A stretch of DNA of 64,000 nucleotides, taken from assembly GCF_040833995.1 (NCBI RefSeq), contig NZ_CP162138.1:1-64000 (forward strand), given 5' to 3'. Position 1 is the stretch's first letter. Each line of letters opens with the position of its first letter. The DNA is from Leptospira sp. WS58.C1 (GTDB lineage Bacteria; Spirochaetota; Leptospiria; Leptospirales; Leptospiraceae). The notes beneath the pieces were generated by a model. It made no database searches, was not told where the DNA came from, and worked only from the letters and a program-made list of their open reading frames with translations. Of the stretch, positions 25,070-33,937 are shown piece after piece. The position numbers and the translations under genes were made by a program.

Positions 25070-25754
25070 TTTTGCGGGGCTGGATTTACTGACAGCTTTT
25101 GGTGGGGACGAATCCCTCAAAAAAGAAATACTTCTTTCGGATATAATTACGAACCCGGAACAACCTAGGGTATTCGGTAGAGAGGATGTGGGCGATCTTG
25201 TCGAATCGATGAAACGTTTGGGGTTGATAGAGCCGATCGTTGTCCGCAAGTTAGGTAAGAAGTTCCAAATAGTTGCAGGAGAAAGAAGGTTCCAAGCTGC
25301 AAAACTAATAGGTTGGAAATCCATTCCGGTTGTAGAGACCGAGGCTTCCGAAGACAGATGTTATGAGATGGCTTTGGCTGAGAATGAAAAGCGTAAAAGT
25401 CTGAATCCCTGGGAAGTAGGAAGGGCGATCCAGTTTTTAAGAAAGGAAAGAAAAAAAACCGCGGAAGAAGTGGGCAAAATCCTAGGTTATACGGAAAGAT
25501 ACGTAAAACAATTGAGTTCTATCGCGAGATTGGACCAAAGATCGGTTTCGGAATTGCTTAAAAGTGGGAACGATCTTTCGGTAAAAAATCTGGAAGCACT
25601 ACTGAAAAAGAAAGAAGGCCGGGGGGGTGAAACGATTTCACCCCGTAAACCCGGTGAAAGAATCACCTTGGACCTGAAACCTTTGACCGTCAAGAATAGG
25701 GAATCTTTCCTAAGAGAACTTTCCACCCTAAAGAAAAAATACGGATTGAGCTAA
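25053..25754 (+). CDS. parB: ParB-family partition protein (second locus)
   Basis: 233 residues. The N-terminal domain carries NPEQPRVFG, the CTP-binding GERRFQAAKLIGW near residue 73 and ENEKRKSLNPWEVGRAI near 110. The helix-turn-helix (KTAEEVGKILGYTERYVKQL) lies at about 133-152. The candidate parS palindrome 25624-25644 is within the region encoding residues about 191-197, inside parB2 itself. It is more compact than ParB1 and differs from it throughout, so the two loci are not recent duplicates. Confidence 0.93.
   Translation: MAKRADFAGLDLLTAFGGDESLKKEILLSDIITNPEQPRVFGREDVGDLVESMKRLGLIEPIVVRKLGKKFQIVAGERRFQAAKLIGWKSIPVVETEASEDRCYEMALAENEKRKSLNPWEVGRAIQFLRKERKKTAEEVGKILGYTERYVKQLSSIARLDQRSVSELLKSGNDLSVKNLEALLKKKEGRGGETISPRKPGERITLDLKPLTVKNRESFLRELSTLKKKYGLS
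25624..25644. promoter_or_regulatory. Candidate parS site (right), inside parB2
   Basis: GGGGTGAAA-CGA-TTTCACCCC: perfect 9-base arms and a 3-base centre. It lies within the parB2 coding region and mirrors the site at 23970-23990 before parA2. The related half-site pair GGTGA/TCACC follows at 25653-25667. The orientation of the GTGAAA/TTTCAC half-sites is inverted compared with the canonical bacterial parS. Confidence 0.65.
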
Positions 25755-25862
25755 GACATTTTTTTTCTCGTTGGAGAAAACGTGAAGGCTCTTGATCTTG
25801 TTCTCATACTACCGTTTTGGCGGGTTTTTATATCCGCCTCGGGTTTCTAATAAAGGAATAGA

Positions 25863-26468
25863 ATGAAAATCGGAATCGTCGTTGGCTCCCAGCAAAAAGA
25901 ATCTCAATCCTCCAAAGTAGGTGAATTTTTAAATTCTAAATTGAAAGAAATGTCCGTGGAAACTTGGACATTAGATCTCGGAAAAAATCCTCTTCCCATT
26001 TATGATTCCACTCAGACAAGCAACGATAAGGTCTGGTCCGGTTTCTGGAAACCTATCGATGAAAATTTAAAAAGTTCGGAAGGTTTCGTTTTTATCACTC
26101 CTGAATACGGCGGTATGGCGAGTCCAGCTATTAAGAATTTTTTCCTTCATGCGGGTCTTGTTCAGTTAGGTCATAAACCCGGGCTCCTTGTTTCCGTTTC
26201 TTCCGGTAGGGGTGGCGCTTTTCCGATCAATGAAATGAGGGCAAGCAGTTATAAAAATACTAAAATCTGCTATATTCCGGAACATTTGATTTTCAGGGAT
26301 GTGGAACATCTCATCAATGGCGGCGAGCCTGTTTCTCCGGAAGATAGTTTTATCAGAGAAAGAAGTGTATTCGCTCTGAAAATCTTAGTTGCTTATGCGA
26401 ATTCTTTGTCCGAGATACGTGAGTCAGGCGTGGTCCAGGATCCTAGATTTAAGAACGGAATGTCCTGA
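25863..26468 (+). CDS. NADPH-dependent FMN reductase-like flavoprotein
   Basis: 201 residues with a flavodoxin-like fold: MKIGIVVGSQQKESQSSKVGEFL is the phosphate-binding opening, FVFITPEYGGMASPAIKNFF near residue 77 is the FMN-site motif of the family, and LVSVSSGRGGAFPINEMRA follows. AAAGGAA precedes the ATG by six bases. It stands alone 108 bases after parB2, with no obvious link to partitioning. Probable quinone, azo or chromate-type reductase; the substrate cannot be told. Confidence 0.85.
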   Translation: MKIGIVVGSQQKESQSSKVGEFLNSKLKEMSVETWTLDLGKNPLPIYDSTQTSNDKVWSGFWKPIDENLKSSEGFVFITPEYGGMASPAIKNFFLHAGLVQLGHKPGLLVSVSSGRGGAFPINEMRASSYKNTKICYIPEHLIFRDVEHLINGGEPVSPEDSFIRERSVFALKILVAYANSLSEIRESGVVQDPRFKNGMS

Positions 26469-26862
26469 TCTTGAGATTCTTTTTGCGGGTACTGTCGCGG
26501 CAGCGATGCGTAGATCTTTAGTCCGGGCTTTGCCCGGATGAGTGTAAACGAAATCGAAGCAGCGCGACCCGAGCAATAGCGAGTGGGGCCGCCCCCCCCC
26601 CAATTGTATTCGAAATCTACAATGTGACATAATTTTAAACTTAGCTCGCCGGTTTCTCTGCGCTGGTCTTTCCTGGAAAATCGAATAGGGGAGGGGAGTT
26701 CCTTCTCCCGGAATTGGCTCAAAGATTGTCTTTTCTAACCCGATGATATATTCTGAGAGCTTTCGGATCCCGATCCGTCGGTTAGGAAACGAAATGTTTC
26801 TAAGTCAAATAGGACGGACCGGATTTTTAGATGTTTCGGTCTAATTCGAAAGTTAGGAATTC
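26469..26862. other. Intergenic region with dispersed repeat copy A
   Basis: 394 bases without a supported gene. 26492-26601 is a structured repeat shared with 53646-53738; the rest is unremarkable, with TGTGACATAA at 26623-26632 and a plain AT-rich leader before the gene at 26863. Confidence 0.6.
26492..26601 (+). repeat. Dispersed structured repeat, copy A
   Basis: About 110 bases sharing CTTTAGTCCGG, a following CGGA(T/C)GAG, GCGCGA-CCCG, and a final CGCCC with the reverse complement of 53646-53738. The centre TCCGGGCTTTGCCCGGA is a perfect hairpin. It ends in a run of ten C (26592-26601). Looks like a member of a genome-wide intergenic repeat family. Confidence 0.6.
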
Positions 26863-27261
26863 ATGAATAAAATTAATATCCAGGCCGGACAAATTATTTT
26901 TCGAGAAGGCGAGTTGAACAACTCGATGTACATCATTATCTCCGGGACAGTTGAAATATTTTTTACTCATAAAAACTCGGCCACTCGTCTTGCTTTGATG
27001 AAAAAGGGAGATTTTTTCGGTGAGATGGCCTTGTTCAGGGCTAAGCCGAGGACTGCGACTGCAAGAGCTGTGATGGATACGGAAATGGTTGCGGTGGAAT
27101 CCAAACAACAATTGGAAAGATACCTGATCGCAAATCCTGAATTTGCCGCTAAGATGGTCAGGATCTTAGCGGATCGATTGGCGAATACGAACGAACTTTT
27201 GATCTCTAAACTGAACGAAATTACTACAAAAGAAATCGAATATCAGATAGACGATAAGTGA
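26863..27261 (+). CDS. Cyclic-nucleotide-binding domain protein
   Basis: 132 residues, essentially one cNMP-binding (CRP-type) domain: IIFREGELNNSMYIIISGTVEIFF at the N-terminus, then the phosphate-binding cassette FFGEMALFRAKPRTATARA (about 51-69) with the conserved Glu and Arg. The C-terminal helix (RMVRILADRLANTNELLISKL) has no DNA-binding domain, so it is not a CRP regulator. Its stop abuts the convergent diguanylate cyclase gene with no gap. It probably senses cAMP or cGMP and acts on a partner. Confidence 0.9.
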   Translation: MNKINIQAGQIIFREGELNNSMYIIISGTVEIFFTHKNSATRLALMKKGDFFGEMALFRAKPRTATARAVMDTEMVAVESKQQLERYLIANPEFAAKMVRILADRLANTNELLISKLNEITTKEIEYQIDDK

Positions 27262-28284
27262 TCAGACGTAGGTTATCCGATCTTTGCCTGCCGCTTTCGC
27301 TTCGTACAATTTTGCGTCCGTAAAAGAATATAACCGATTACTTTCATCCGCATCTCCCGGATATTCTGCGACCCCGCCAGATACGGTGACCTCTATTCCA
27401 AAATCGTTTTTAGAGGAATTACGCAAGTAGGTTCGGAACCTTTCGATGGCTACTTTCGCGTTTTCTTTACCGGTTTCGGGAAGAATGACGGCGAATTCTT
27501 CTCCTCCGACCCTACAGCTGATGTCTTCCGTTCGGAAGGCATACATCAGAGTTCCGGCCACCAATTTTAAGATATCATCCCCGAAGGAATGTCCCTTGGT
27601 ATCGTTGATCTTCTTAAAATTGTCCAAGTCGAATAGGAATAGGCAGAAATTTCTATTATATCTTTTACTTCTGGTGATCTCTTTGTTTAGGACCAGATTG
27701 AAATATCTTCTATTATAGATCCCTGTCCCTTCGTCTATGACCGCGTTAAGAATGATCTCCTCAAAGGAATAGATGTCCACGATCTTCGGGTTTTCTATCA
27801 GTCGATTCTTTAGGTAAATATAATCTAGAAGGGCGACTACGAAGTTCATACTTCTGCCTAATTGTTTGCTTAAACCTTCGGCATGGGAATAGATCTCTTT
27901 CCACAGCGACCTTGCCTCGGATTCAGGTAGATCCAAATTTGCGATAATTCTGAAGAAGTCGGAGTAGAAATAATCGTCTTTCTTTCCCATTTCTTCGAAT
28001 TTATTGGCAAGACTAGGAAGAGGAGCTTCCTTATCGTTTACGATCTCTAAGATCGCGGTTTTTCTTTCGGAGTTGATCTGGCCGAGACCCTTGAACCGGT
28101 CCCGCATTTCTATAAGTTCGTTTCTGGCGAGATTTGCAGTCGTTTCGTGGGCGTTTAAGGTCTGCTCCGCCGCTAGTAGTTCTTCTTCTCCCAGCTTGGA
28201 AACTCTTTCATAGAGTTCCAGCAGTTCCTTGAGTTTTTGGATTTCTTCTTCTTTTTCTTTTAGTTCTTCTTGTAGATTTCGCAT
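27262..28284 (-). CDS. Diguanylate cyclase (GGDEF)
   Basis: 340 residues; makes cyclic di-GMP. Residues 1-70 form a charged coiled coil (LQEELKEKEEEIQKLKELLELYE in pieces). The middle has no recognised sensor domain. The GGDEF domain runs from about 185 to 340: DEGTGIYNRRYF, LFDLDNFKKINDTKGH and the active-site GGEEF. RTED five residues before GGEEF is an intact allosteric I-site, so product inhibition is expected. No transmembrane segment is seen. The ATG is preceded by no strong Shine-Dalgarno. Confidence 0.93.
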   Translation of the reverse strand: MRNLQEELKEKEEEIQKLKELLELYERVSKLGEEELLAAEQTLNAHETTANLARNELIEMRDRFKGLGQINSERKTAILEIVNDKEAPLPSLANKFEEMGKKDDYFYSDFFRIIANLDLPESEARSLWKEIYSHAEGLSKQLGRSMNFVVALLDYIYLKNRLIENPKIVDIYSFEEIILNAVIDEGTGIYNRRYFNLVLNKEITRSKRYNRNFCLFLFDLDNFKKINDTKGHSFGDDILKLVAGTLMYAFRTEDISCRVGGEEFAVILPETGKENAKVAIERFRTYLRNSSKNDFGIEVTVSGGVAEYPGDADESNRLYSFTDAKLYEAKAAGKDRITYV

Positions 28285-28389
28285 TTTGGTTCGGGGTTAT
28301 ACGGAGTCGGGTAGGAACTCCTAACTTTCCGGTTTGTTATACAATACTTGCAAAATAATTCTTTTCCCACCTAGGGGTAAACCAATTTA

Positions 28390-29178
28390 ATGAATTACTT
28401 GGCGGTTTCATTTATGTCCAAAGGTCCCGATAGGAAAAAAGTTATTATTACGGGAGCTAGCTCCGGTATTGGCAGAGAGCTTGCACTTTTATACGGAAAA
28501 GCAGGCCATGATCTAGCGATCACTTCCAGAAGAAAAAAAGTTTTAGAGGATCTTGCAAAAGAGATCCGCTCCTTTCAAAAAGGAGGTAAAGTGATCTTGG
28601 CTTCTTTGGATGTTTCCGAATCGGGAGATAATTTTAAAGTACTTCCGAAACTCGCTAAGGAGTTAGGAGGAGTGGATCTATTTATTGCGAATGCCGGTAT
28701 CTCTACCAACTCTTCGTTCGGTCAAAAAAGTTTCGAAGCTGACAAGAAGGTGATCGATACAAATTTGATCGGACTCATGGCTGGCATTTCCTCTTTGCAG
28801 CCGATCTTTAGAGAACAAAAAAAAGGACAGATCGTAGGAATTTCTTCCGTGGCTTCTTTTAGAGGCCTCCCAGGTTCGGCAAGTTATTCCACTTCTAAGG
28901 CCGCAGTTTCCACATATTTGGAAGCGCTTAGGGGAGAAGTCAGACAATTCGGTGTGAAGGTCACAGTCATTCATCCCGGTTTTATCGATACGCCGATCAA
29001 TCAAAAGCTGAAATCCCGTCCTTTTCTTGTTTCCGCAGAAAAGGGCGCTAAAAAAATTTACGATAGGATAGAGTCAGGAGTTCGATCCGCCACTGTGCCT
29101 TGGTTTCCTTGGGCATTGATCGGAGTTCTGATGAAATCGATCCCAGAGTTTTTATGGGAAAAGATCGGGCCTAGATAA
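28390..29178 (+). CDS. Short-chain dehydrogenase/reductase
   Basis: 262 residues of the classical SDR family. The cofactor motif ITGASSGIGREL is near residue 20, SRRKK after strand two suggests NADPH, the NAGIS motif is near residue 97, and catalytic Ser in GISSVAS precedes Tyr-Lys in SYSTSKAAV. The C-terminal segment (VPWFPWALIGVLMKSIPEFLWEKIG) is hydrophobic and may touch the membrane, as in 3-ketosphinganine-reductase-like SDRs. Two in-frame ATGs (28390, 28414) are possible. It begins a same-strand run with the phosphatase and NDH-2. Substrate unknown. Confidence 0.87.
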   Translation: MNYLAVSFMSKGPDRKKVIITGASSGIGRELALLYGKAGHDLAITSRRKKVLEDLAKEIRSFQKGGKVILASLDVSESGDNFKVLPKLAKELGGVDLFIANAGISTNSSFGQKSFEADKKVIDTNLIGLMAGISSLQPIFREQKKGQIVGISSVASFRGLPGSASYSTSKAAVSTYLEALRGEVRQFGVKVTVIHPGFIDTPINQKLKSRPFLVSAEKGAKKIYDRIESGVRSATVPWFPWALIGVLMKSIPEFLWEKIGPR

Positions 29179-29190
29179 AGGTTTTTGGTT

Positions 29191-29706
29191 ATGGTAGGAA
29201 CTCCAGATTCTTCAAATATTTACAAGATCCTCTTCGTATGTTTGGGGAATATCTGTAGATCTCCCGCGGCGGAAGGTGCATTTATCGATCTTCTGGAGAA
29301 GAGGGGCCTTTCTTCCTTATTTGAAGTGGATTCCTGCGGAACTTCTCGCTACCATATCGGAGAATTGGCCGACCCCAGGACCAGGCAAACAGCCCGTAAG
29401 AAGGGAATAGAACTCACTCATAAGGCGAGACAATTTAAAAGATCCGATTTTGAATATTACGATTTTATTCTGGCGATGGACAGATCCAACCATAAAGATC
29501 TGGGAGCACTCGCTTCGAATGAAGAAGAAAGAAAAAAAATTCATTTGTTCCGAAAGTTTCAGAAGGGCCAAGGAAAGGAATCCGAGGTTCCTGATCCGTA
29601 TTATGGAACTTTGAAGGACTTCGAGGAAGTTCACCAGATCGTTTTCGAGGCGTCGGAAGGATTTCTGGAATACGTCTTGAGTAAAAATGGAGTAAAGAAT
29701 GCCTAA
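29191..29706 (+). CDS. Low-molecular-weight protein tyrosine phosphatase
   Basis: 171 residues. The P-loop is VCLGNICRSP with nucleophile C17 and R23; the general-acid Asp lies in VPDPYYG near residue 134. The frame also opens at TTG 29185, but the ATG 29191 has AAAGG nine bases upstream. It overlaps the NDH-2 gene by eight bases. Family members dephosphorylate protein or polysaccharide-export kinases; no tyrosine kinase is in this window. Confidence 0.92.
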   Translation: MVGTPDSSNIYKILFVCLGNICRSPAAEGAFIDLLEKRGLSSLFEVDSCGTSRYHIGELADPRTRQTARKKGIELTHKARQFKRSDFEYYDFILAMDRSNHKDLGALASNEEERKKIHLFRKFQKGQGKESEVPDPYYGTLKDFEEVHQIVFEASEGFLEYVLSKNGVKNA

Positions 29707-30985
29707 GGGTGAAAAAAAGAAAGTAGTAGTAATCGGAGTGGGTTTCGGGGGATTGCAGGCGATCAAAAAATTATCCAAAGAAGAAGATCTGGAAATCATC
29801 GCCATCGATAAAAAAAACCATCATTTGTTCCAACCGTTATTATACCAAGTAGCGACTGCGGTATTGAGCCCCGCCGACATTGCGATCCCGACCAGATCCC
29901 TTATCGGGGACAAAAAGAACGTAACGGTCTATTTGGGAGAAGTGGAGAAGGTGGACATCCAGGCTAAAAAAGTCCATTTTCAAGGGCATACAGAAGATTA
30001 CGATTATTTAATATTGGCCGCGGGTGCTAAATCGGGCTATTTCGGGAACGATCATTGGAAAAAATACTCGATCGGATTAAAGTCCCTTAAAGACGCACTT
30101 TCTATTCGCACTAAAATTTTAACCTCTTTCGAGCAAGCGGAACTAGCGGGAGATCCGGAAGTAGCCAAAAAACATTTAAATTACGTAATTATCGGTGGAG
30201 GTCCTACAGGTGTGGAACTTGCCGGTTCCATCGCGGAACTTTCTCATGAGATCGTTCGAAACGAATTCCATACCATCGATCCTGCCTTGGCAAAGATCAC
30301 TCTGATCGAGGCGTCTCCTAGGCTTCTTGCCTCATTCGCTCCTAAGTTAAGCGAGTTTGCGAAGATTCGTCTGGAAAAAAGGGGAGTGGAAGTTTTAACA
30401 GGAACCAAAGTCCTCGAAATAGATCAGAACGGAGTTAAGATAGAAGGAAGAACAATTCCTTCTTCTACCGTGATCTGGGCAGCCGGAGTGCAGGCAAATT
30501 CTATAGGAGCTACCTTAGGAGTTCCTACTGATAGGATGGGAAGAGTAATGGTGGATGAGTTCTGCAATGTGGAAGGTCATCCCGAAGTTTTTGTTATCGG
30601 TGATATCGCGAATTATTCCAAAGGTTTGGAAAAACCTTTACCTGGAGTCTCTCCGGTAGCAATGCAGCAAGGTAGGTATGTTGCATCTTTGATTCGCGGG
30701 GATCTGAAATCTAAAAAAAGAAAACCTTTCCATTATCTAGACAAAGGAAGTATGGCGACTATCGGGAGGCAGGATGCAGTCGCCCAGGTCGGACGTTTCA
30801 GACTGAGAGGGTTTTTCGGCTGGGTAGTTTGGTTATTCATCCATATTTTCTATCAGGTAGGATTTAAGAATAAGATCTCCATCTTTATCACTTGGGTTTG
30901 GTCTTATATTACGTTTCGTGCAGAAGCAAGATTGATCCAGGATGAGGTTGAATCCAATTCAGTCGGGTCTTCTCAGCCGAATTAA
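29699..30985 (+). CDS. ndh: Type II NADH:quinone dehydrogenase
   Basis: 428 residues. Single-subunit, non-proton-pumping NADH dehydrogenase on the membrane's inner face. FAD motif VVVIGVGFGGLQAIKKL (about 8-24), NADH motif YVIIGGGPTGVELAGSI (about 163-179), and the second FAD motif VFVIGDIANYSKG with PVAMQQGRYVA. The C-terminus holds hydrophobic, Trp-rich helices (FFGWVVWLFIHIFYQ, ISIFITWVWSYITF) for membrane attachment. GGAG lies seven bases before the ATG. It would feed electrons to the menaquinone made through the pathway that includes mqnD. Confidence 0.93.
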   Translation: MPKGEKKKVVVIGVGFGGLQAIKKLSKEEDLEIIAIDKKNHHLFQPLLYQVATAVLSPADIAIPTRSLIGDKKNVTVYLGEVEKVDIQAKKVHFQGHTEDYDYLILAAGAKSGYFGNDHWKKYSIGLKSLKDALSIRTKILTSFEQAELAGDPEVAKKHLNYVIIGGGPTGVELAGSIAELSHEIVRNEFHTIDPALAKITLIEASPRLLASFAPKLSEFAKIRLEKRGVEVLTGTKVLEIDQNGVKIEGRTIPSSTVIWAAGVQANSIGATLGVPTDRMGRVMVDEFCNVEGHPEVFVIGDIANYSKGLEKPLPGVSPVAMQQGRYVASLIRGDLKSKKRKPFHYLDKGSMATIGRQDAVAQVGRFRLRGFFGWVVWLFIHIFYQVGFKNKISIFITWVWSYITFRAEARLIQDEVESNSVGSSQPN

Positions 30986-31035
30986 CGCTGAAAATAATCC
31001 TTGAATAGGCCGTACATAATAAAAGAATAAGTTCG

Positions 31036-31848
31036 ATGCGGACAGATCTTTGGAAAGGCAAGACAATCGTAATTACCGGAGGATCTTCGGGGATAGGAGA
31101 AGCTTTATTAGAAAGTTTGTCCCAGGTTCCTTGCAAGATTATCAATCTTTCCAGATCGGAACCGGAGTTAGTTCGTAAAATTTCCAAGAAGAAGGAAAAA
31201 CGACCTGCTGAAATTTTCCATATCCAAGCGGATCTTTCTTCCGAAAAAGAGATCAATAAAGCCGTCGCTAAGTTGGCGAAACTGACAGACGGCGTCGATG
31301 TTCTTTTTAATAACGCCGGCATAACCGCTCATTCCAGATTCGATCAAACTCAAATTGAAGCTTTTAGGAAAGCGTTTGAAGTGAACTTTTTCGGCCCCGT
31401 CTTCCTTACAATGAGACTTCTTCCCTTCTTAAAAAGGAATAAAGGGGCGGTTATGGTTACGTCTACAGTCAGTGGGCTATACGGGATACCTGCAAGAAGC
31501 GCTTATTCTTCTTCCAAATCCGCATTACATGCCGTTATGGAATCCGCGCGTATAGAACTTTCGGAAGAAGGTTTGCGTTTTATCATATTCTGTCCTCCTT
31601 ATACAAAGACAAATCTAAGAGCGAGCGGTATAGACGGGGACGGCCAGAAACTGGGAGAACCCCATTACTCCGGAAAGAGTAAAACTCCGGAGGAAGTTGC
31701 AGAAAAGATGATCCTCGCGATCGAGGATCCAAATTCAAGGCTTGTGGTAATGGATAAGAGCGGGTGGTTCGTTCAATGGATGAGGAATATTTCTCCTTCG
31801 TTTTTGGAAAAGGTATTATACAAAAAACTTTATAAGGACTTTCATTAA
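31036..31848 (+). CDS. Short-chain dehydrogenase/reductase
   Basis: 270 residues, classical [16 protein letters not shown] near residue 14, [11 protein letters not shown] near 91, STVSG with the catalytic Ser near 142, and [11 protein letters not shown] with Tyr and Lys near 156. It is only distantly similar to the SDR at 28390. It starts 51 bases after ndh and is followed after 15 bases by an SRPBCC gene, suggesting a small operon. Substrate not recognisable. Confidence 0.87.
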   Translation: MRTDLWKGKTIVITGGSSGIGEALLESLSQVPCKIINLSRSEPELVRKISKKKEKRPAEIFHIQADLSSEKEINKAVAKLAKLTDGVDVLFNNAGITAHSRFDQTQIEAFRKAFEVNFFGPVFLTMRLLPFLKRNKGAVMVTSTVSGLYGIPARSAYSSSKSALHAVMESARIELSEEGLRFIIFCPPYTKTNLRASGIDGDGQKLGEPHYSGKSKTPEEVAEKMILAIEDPNSRLVVMDKSGWFVQWMRNISPSFLEKVLYKKLYKDFH

Positions 31849-31863
31849 AGGACTGAAGTCTAT

Positions 31864-32283
31864 ATGGAAACTAGAAGTATTATTAAAGAATTCAAATATG
31901 ATTTTCCTTTGGAAAAAGTCTGGAGTGCCGTCACGGTCAACGAAGAGTTGATTCATTGGTTAGCCGATAAGGTGACAGGGCGTCCTAAACTTGGCGGTAC
32001 TTTTTCCTGGACTTGGAATCTAGGGCCTGAAGGAGAACTTACGTCTACGGGTATTTATAAAAAAATAGTTCCTTTCCAAGAGTTAATACTTCAGTGGCAA
32101 GACCATCCCGCAGGTGATATAGAACTCAAATTAGAGTTCGAAAAAGACGGAGATTCCACTGTTCTTAAACTCACTAACTCAGGATATCCTATAGGAGAAA
32201 AATTCGACCATTGGATCGAGGCCGCCTCCGAAGGCTGGGACGAAGAAAGTATGCATTTGTTACAGTATCTCAGGAAGAACTAA
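31864..32283 (+). CDS. SRPBCC (AHSA1-like) domain protein
   Basis: 139 residues. RSIIKEFKYDFPLEKVWSAVTVNEELIHW in pieces is the typical AHSA1 start (strand, helix, Trp), and GGTFSWTWNLGPEG and FQELILQWQDHP are further strands. The long C-terminal helix begins near HWIEAASEGWDE. It follows the SDR by 15 bases on the same strand. Ligand or partner unknown. Confidence 0.85.
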   Translation: METRSIIKEFKYDFPLEKVWSAVTVNEELIHWLADKVTGRPKLGGTFSWTWNLGPEGELTSTGIYKKIVPFQELILQWQDHPAGDIELKLEFEKDGDSTVLKLTNSGYPIGEKFDHWIEAASEGWDEESMHLLQYLRKN

Positions 32284-32438
32284 GGGTTCTAATTAACCTA
32301 GGATCTTGTTTTTATTTTCCGCTTGAACTCTCGGGTCCCTAAAAAAAGATGACATTAGAGCCCCGATTATAGGGTGTTCGCGGTCTTTTTCTCCATGAGA
32401 GACCAAGGCTAGCGAGCTGCTTTTCAAGGCGGTATACA

Positions 32439-32804
32439 GTGAACTTTCCAGAACTAGACTCTTATTTCCAAAGTCTTACGGATATCACGGATACGATTTC
32501 GATTTTAAACTCTCCGTACGATTCCGAATTCGACTCAGATATCACTAAGATGGAAAACTTCTTTAATGATATCCAATCCAAAAATTGGCTCACCACAGAC
32601 AAAGAATACTTTAACTTATTTACCAGCCACTTCTCCTTTCATATCAAAATAGTGGAAGAGATCGTCCGCGAAGCGAGGGAGATCCTACATCCCGAGCGGC
32701 GTATGCATGTAAAACGTTTGGTAGGATACTGCAAAGCCACCGAAGAATGGCTGACAGATCTTCAAAAACGCCGCAGAGCTACCGAAACTCTCGCAACTGC
32801 TTGA
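32439..32804 (+). CDS. Unknown small helical protein
   Basis: 121 residues, predicted mostly helical and charged, soluble. Not recognised. It starts with GTG, supported by AAGGCGG (32427-32433) with good spacing. Two histidines in the middle (HFSFHIKIVEEIV) and a conserved-looking C-terminal helix (RMHVKRLVGYCKATEEWLTD) are visible, but no family motif. The upstream 155 bases show no other gene. Confidence 0.6.
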   Translation: MNFPELDSYFQSLTDITDTISILNSPYDSEFDSDITKMENFFNDIQSKNWLTTDKEYFNLFTSHFSFHIKIVEEIVREAREILHPERRMHVKRLVGYCKATEEWLTDLQKRRRATETLATA

Positions 32805-32820
32805 TATAATCTATTGACAT

Positions 32821-32836
32821 CCCCGGTTCACCGGGG
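32821..32836 (+). promoter_or_regulatory. Hairpin in the leader of the DUF1574 gene
   Basis: CCCCGG-TTCA-CCGGGG, a perfect 6-base GC stem with a tetraloop, immediately after TTGACA (32814-32819) and 13 bases before the GTG at 32849. The 3' arm overlaps GGGGAG, the only Shine-Dalgarno-like run, so it could hide the ribosome site. Confidence 0.4.
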
Positions 32837-32848
32837 AGTCTTGAGTTC

Positions 32849-33937
32849 GTGTCCGAGAACGAACGTCCGCAGAACGAAAAAATTAATTTTTTCACCCATC
32901 CGTTTCTATTTTATCCCGTACTTCTTTTTATATTCATATTTGCCATAGATAAATTGTTCTTTTTGGATAAGGTCAGAGACTACGTAAAAGTAGAATTAAC
33001 CTATATCTATTACGACGTTAAGCAGGATCTCTTAGAGGAGATGATCTCCAAGTTCGGCAAGAGCGCGGGGAAGAAGTCCGATAAAAAATTAGTACTTCTA
33101 ATGGGCTCTTCCAGAATGTTGTATTTCAAGAACGAGGAGATCCTGGACTTCTATCCGGATTGGGAAGTATATAATCTTTCGTCTGCGGTGACCACTCCCG
33201 CCTATTATCTCTATTTTCTCGAAAGATTATTCGAAGCGGGCGTCAAGCCGGACTTTCTGGTTATGGAAGCGGATCCTTTCCAATTTAATGCAAACAGTAC
33301 TACATTCAAAAAATCGAATTTAGCGAATAGTTTCGATCTTAGATTCGTTCTTTCCAATGCATGGGACCTAGGTAAGGAAAACGTAAACTATTATCTGGGA
33401 AATTATTTCTTCGGAGTGAGTAAGAACAAGCCGTACCTGACGAATGTATATTCTCACCTTACAAATAAAAAATTCGAACAAGCGGATCTGATCAAAAAAC
33501 TGACCATAGAATCTCTGCATCGAGACAAGGGGAATGCGATCTCTCCTGCCGGCGGTTTTATGGAGAAGGACTTCGGCAAATTGGAAGCAAGTTCCATCCG
33601 TACGATCGGTTGGATCTACCCTAAATATTCACCCTCCGAAATGCAATTTTCCTTTTACGAAAAGATCCTGGATAGAGTGACAAAAGAAAAAGTTCCTACT
33701 TTGGTGGTCCGTCCGGAAGTTTCTCTACCATTGGAAAAACTTCTGAAAGAACTGAATATCCCGGCTCCTTGGTGGGACAGGATACGTCCCATCAACCAAA
33801 AGTTCGGGATCCCTATCATCGATATGGCGGAAGCGCCCGACTACGAGTGTAATACTTTTGCGGACAGCGGTCATATGGCTGTGGACTGTTATCGTCCATT
33901 CTTACGTTTTTTAAGAATGAGATATCCGGGAGAGTAA
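32849..33937 (+). CDS. DUF1574 family, SGNH-like exported or membrane protein
   Basis: 362 residues. One N-terminal transmembrane segment (about 18-38, [21 protein letters not shown]). The external domain resembles DltD/SGNH hydrolases: [12 protein letters not shown] near residue 85 with a possible nucleophile Ser, and [13 protein letters not shown] near 343 with the Asp-x-x-His pair. DUF1574 is a family largely known from Leptospira. The start is GTG. Possibly an acyl esterase or transferase acting on cell-envelope sugars; this is inference from the fold. Confidence 0.78.
   Translation: MSENERPQNEKINFFTHPFLFYPVLLFIFIFAIDKLFFLDKVRDYVKVELTYIYYDVKQDLLEEMISKFGKSAGKKSDKKLVLLMGSSRMLYFKNEEILDFYPDWEVYNLSSAVTTPAYYLYFLERLFEAGVKPDFLVMEADPFQFNANSTTFKKSNLANSFDLRFVLSNAWDLGKENVNYYLGNYFFGVSKNKPYLTNVYSHLTNKKFEQADLIKKLTIESLHRDKGNAISPAGGFMEKDFGKLEASSIRTIGWIYPKYSPSEMQFSFYEKILDRVTKEKVPTLVVRPEVSLPLEKLLKELNIPAPWWDRIRPINQKFGIPIIDMAEAPDYECNTFADSGHMAVDCYRPFLRFLRMRYPGE

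Noticed and set aside
25763..25780. TTTTCTC-GTTG-GAGAAAA hairpin after parB2 as terminator
   Set aside because: Stem is AT-rich and no T-run follows on the plus strand; too weak to call.
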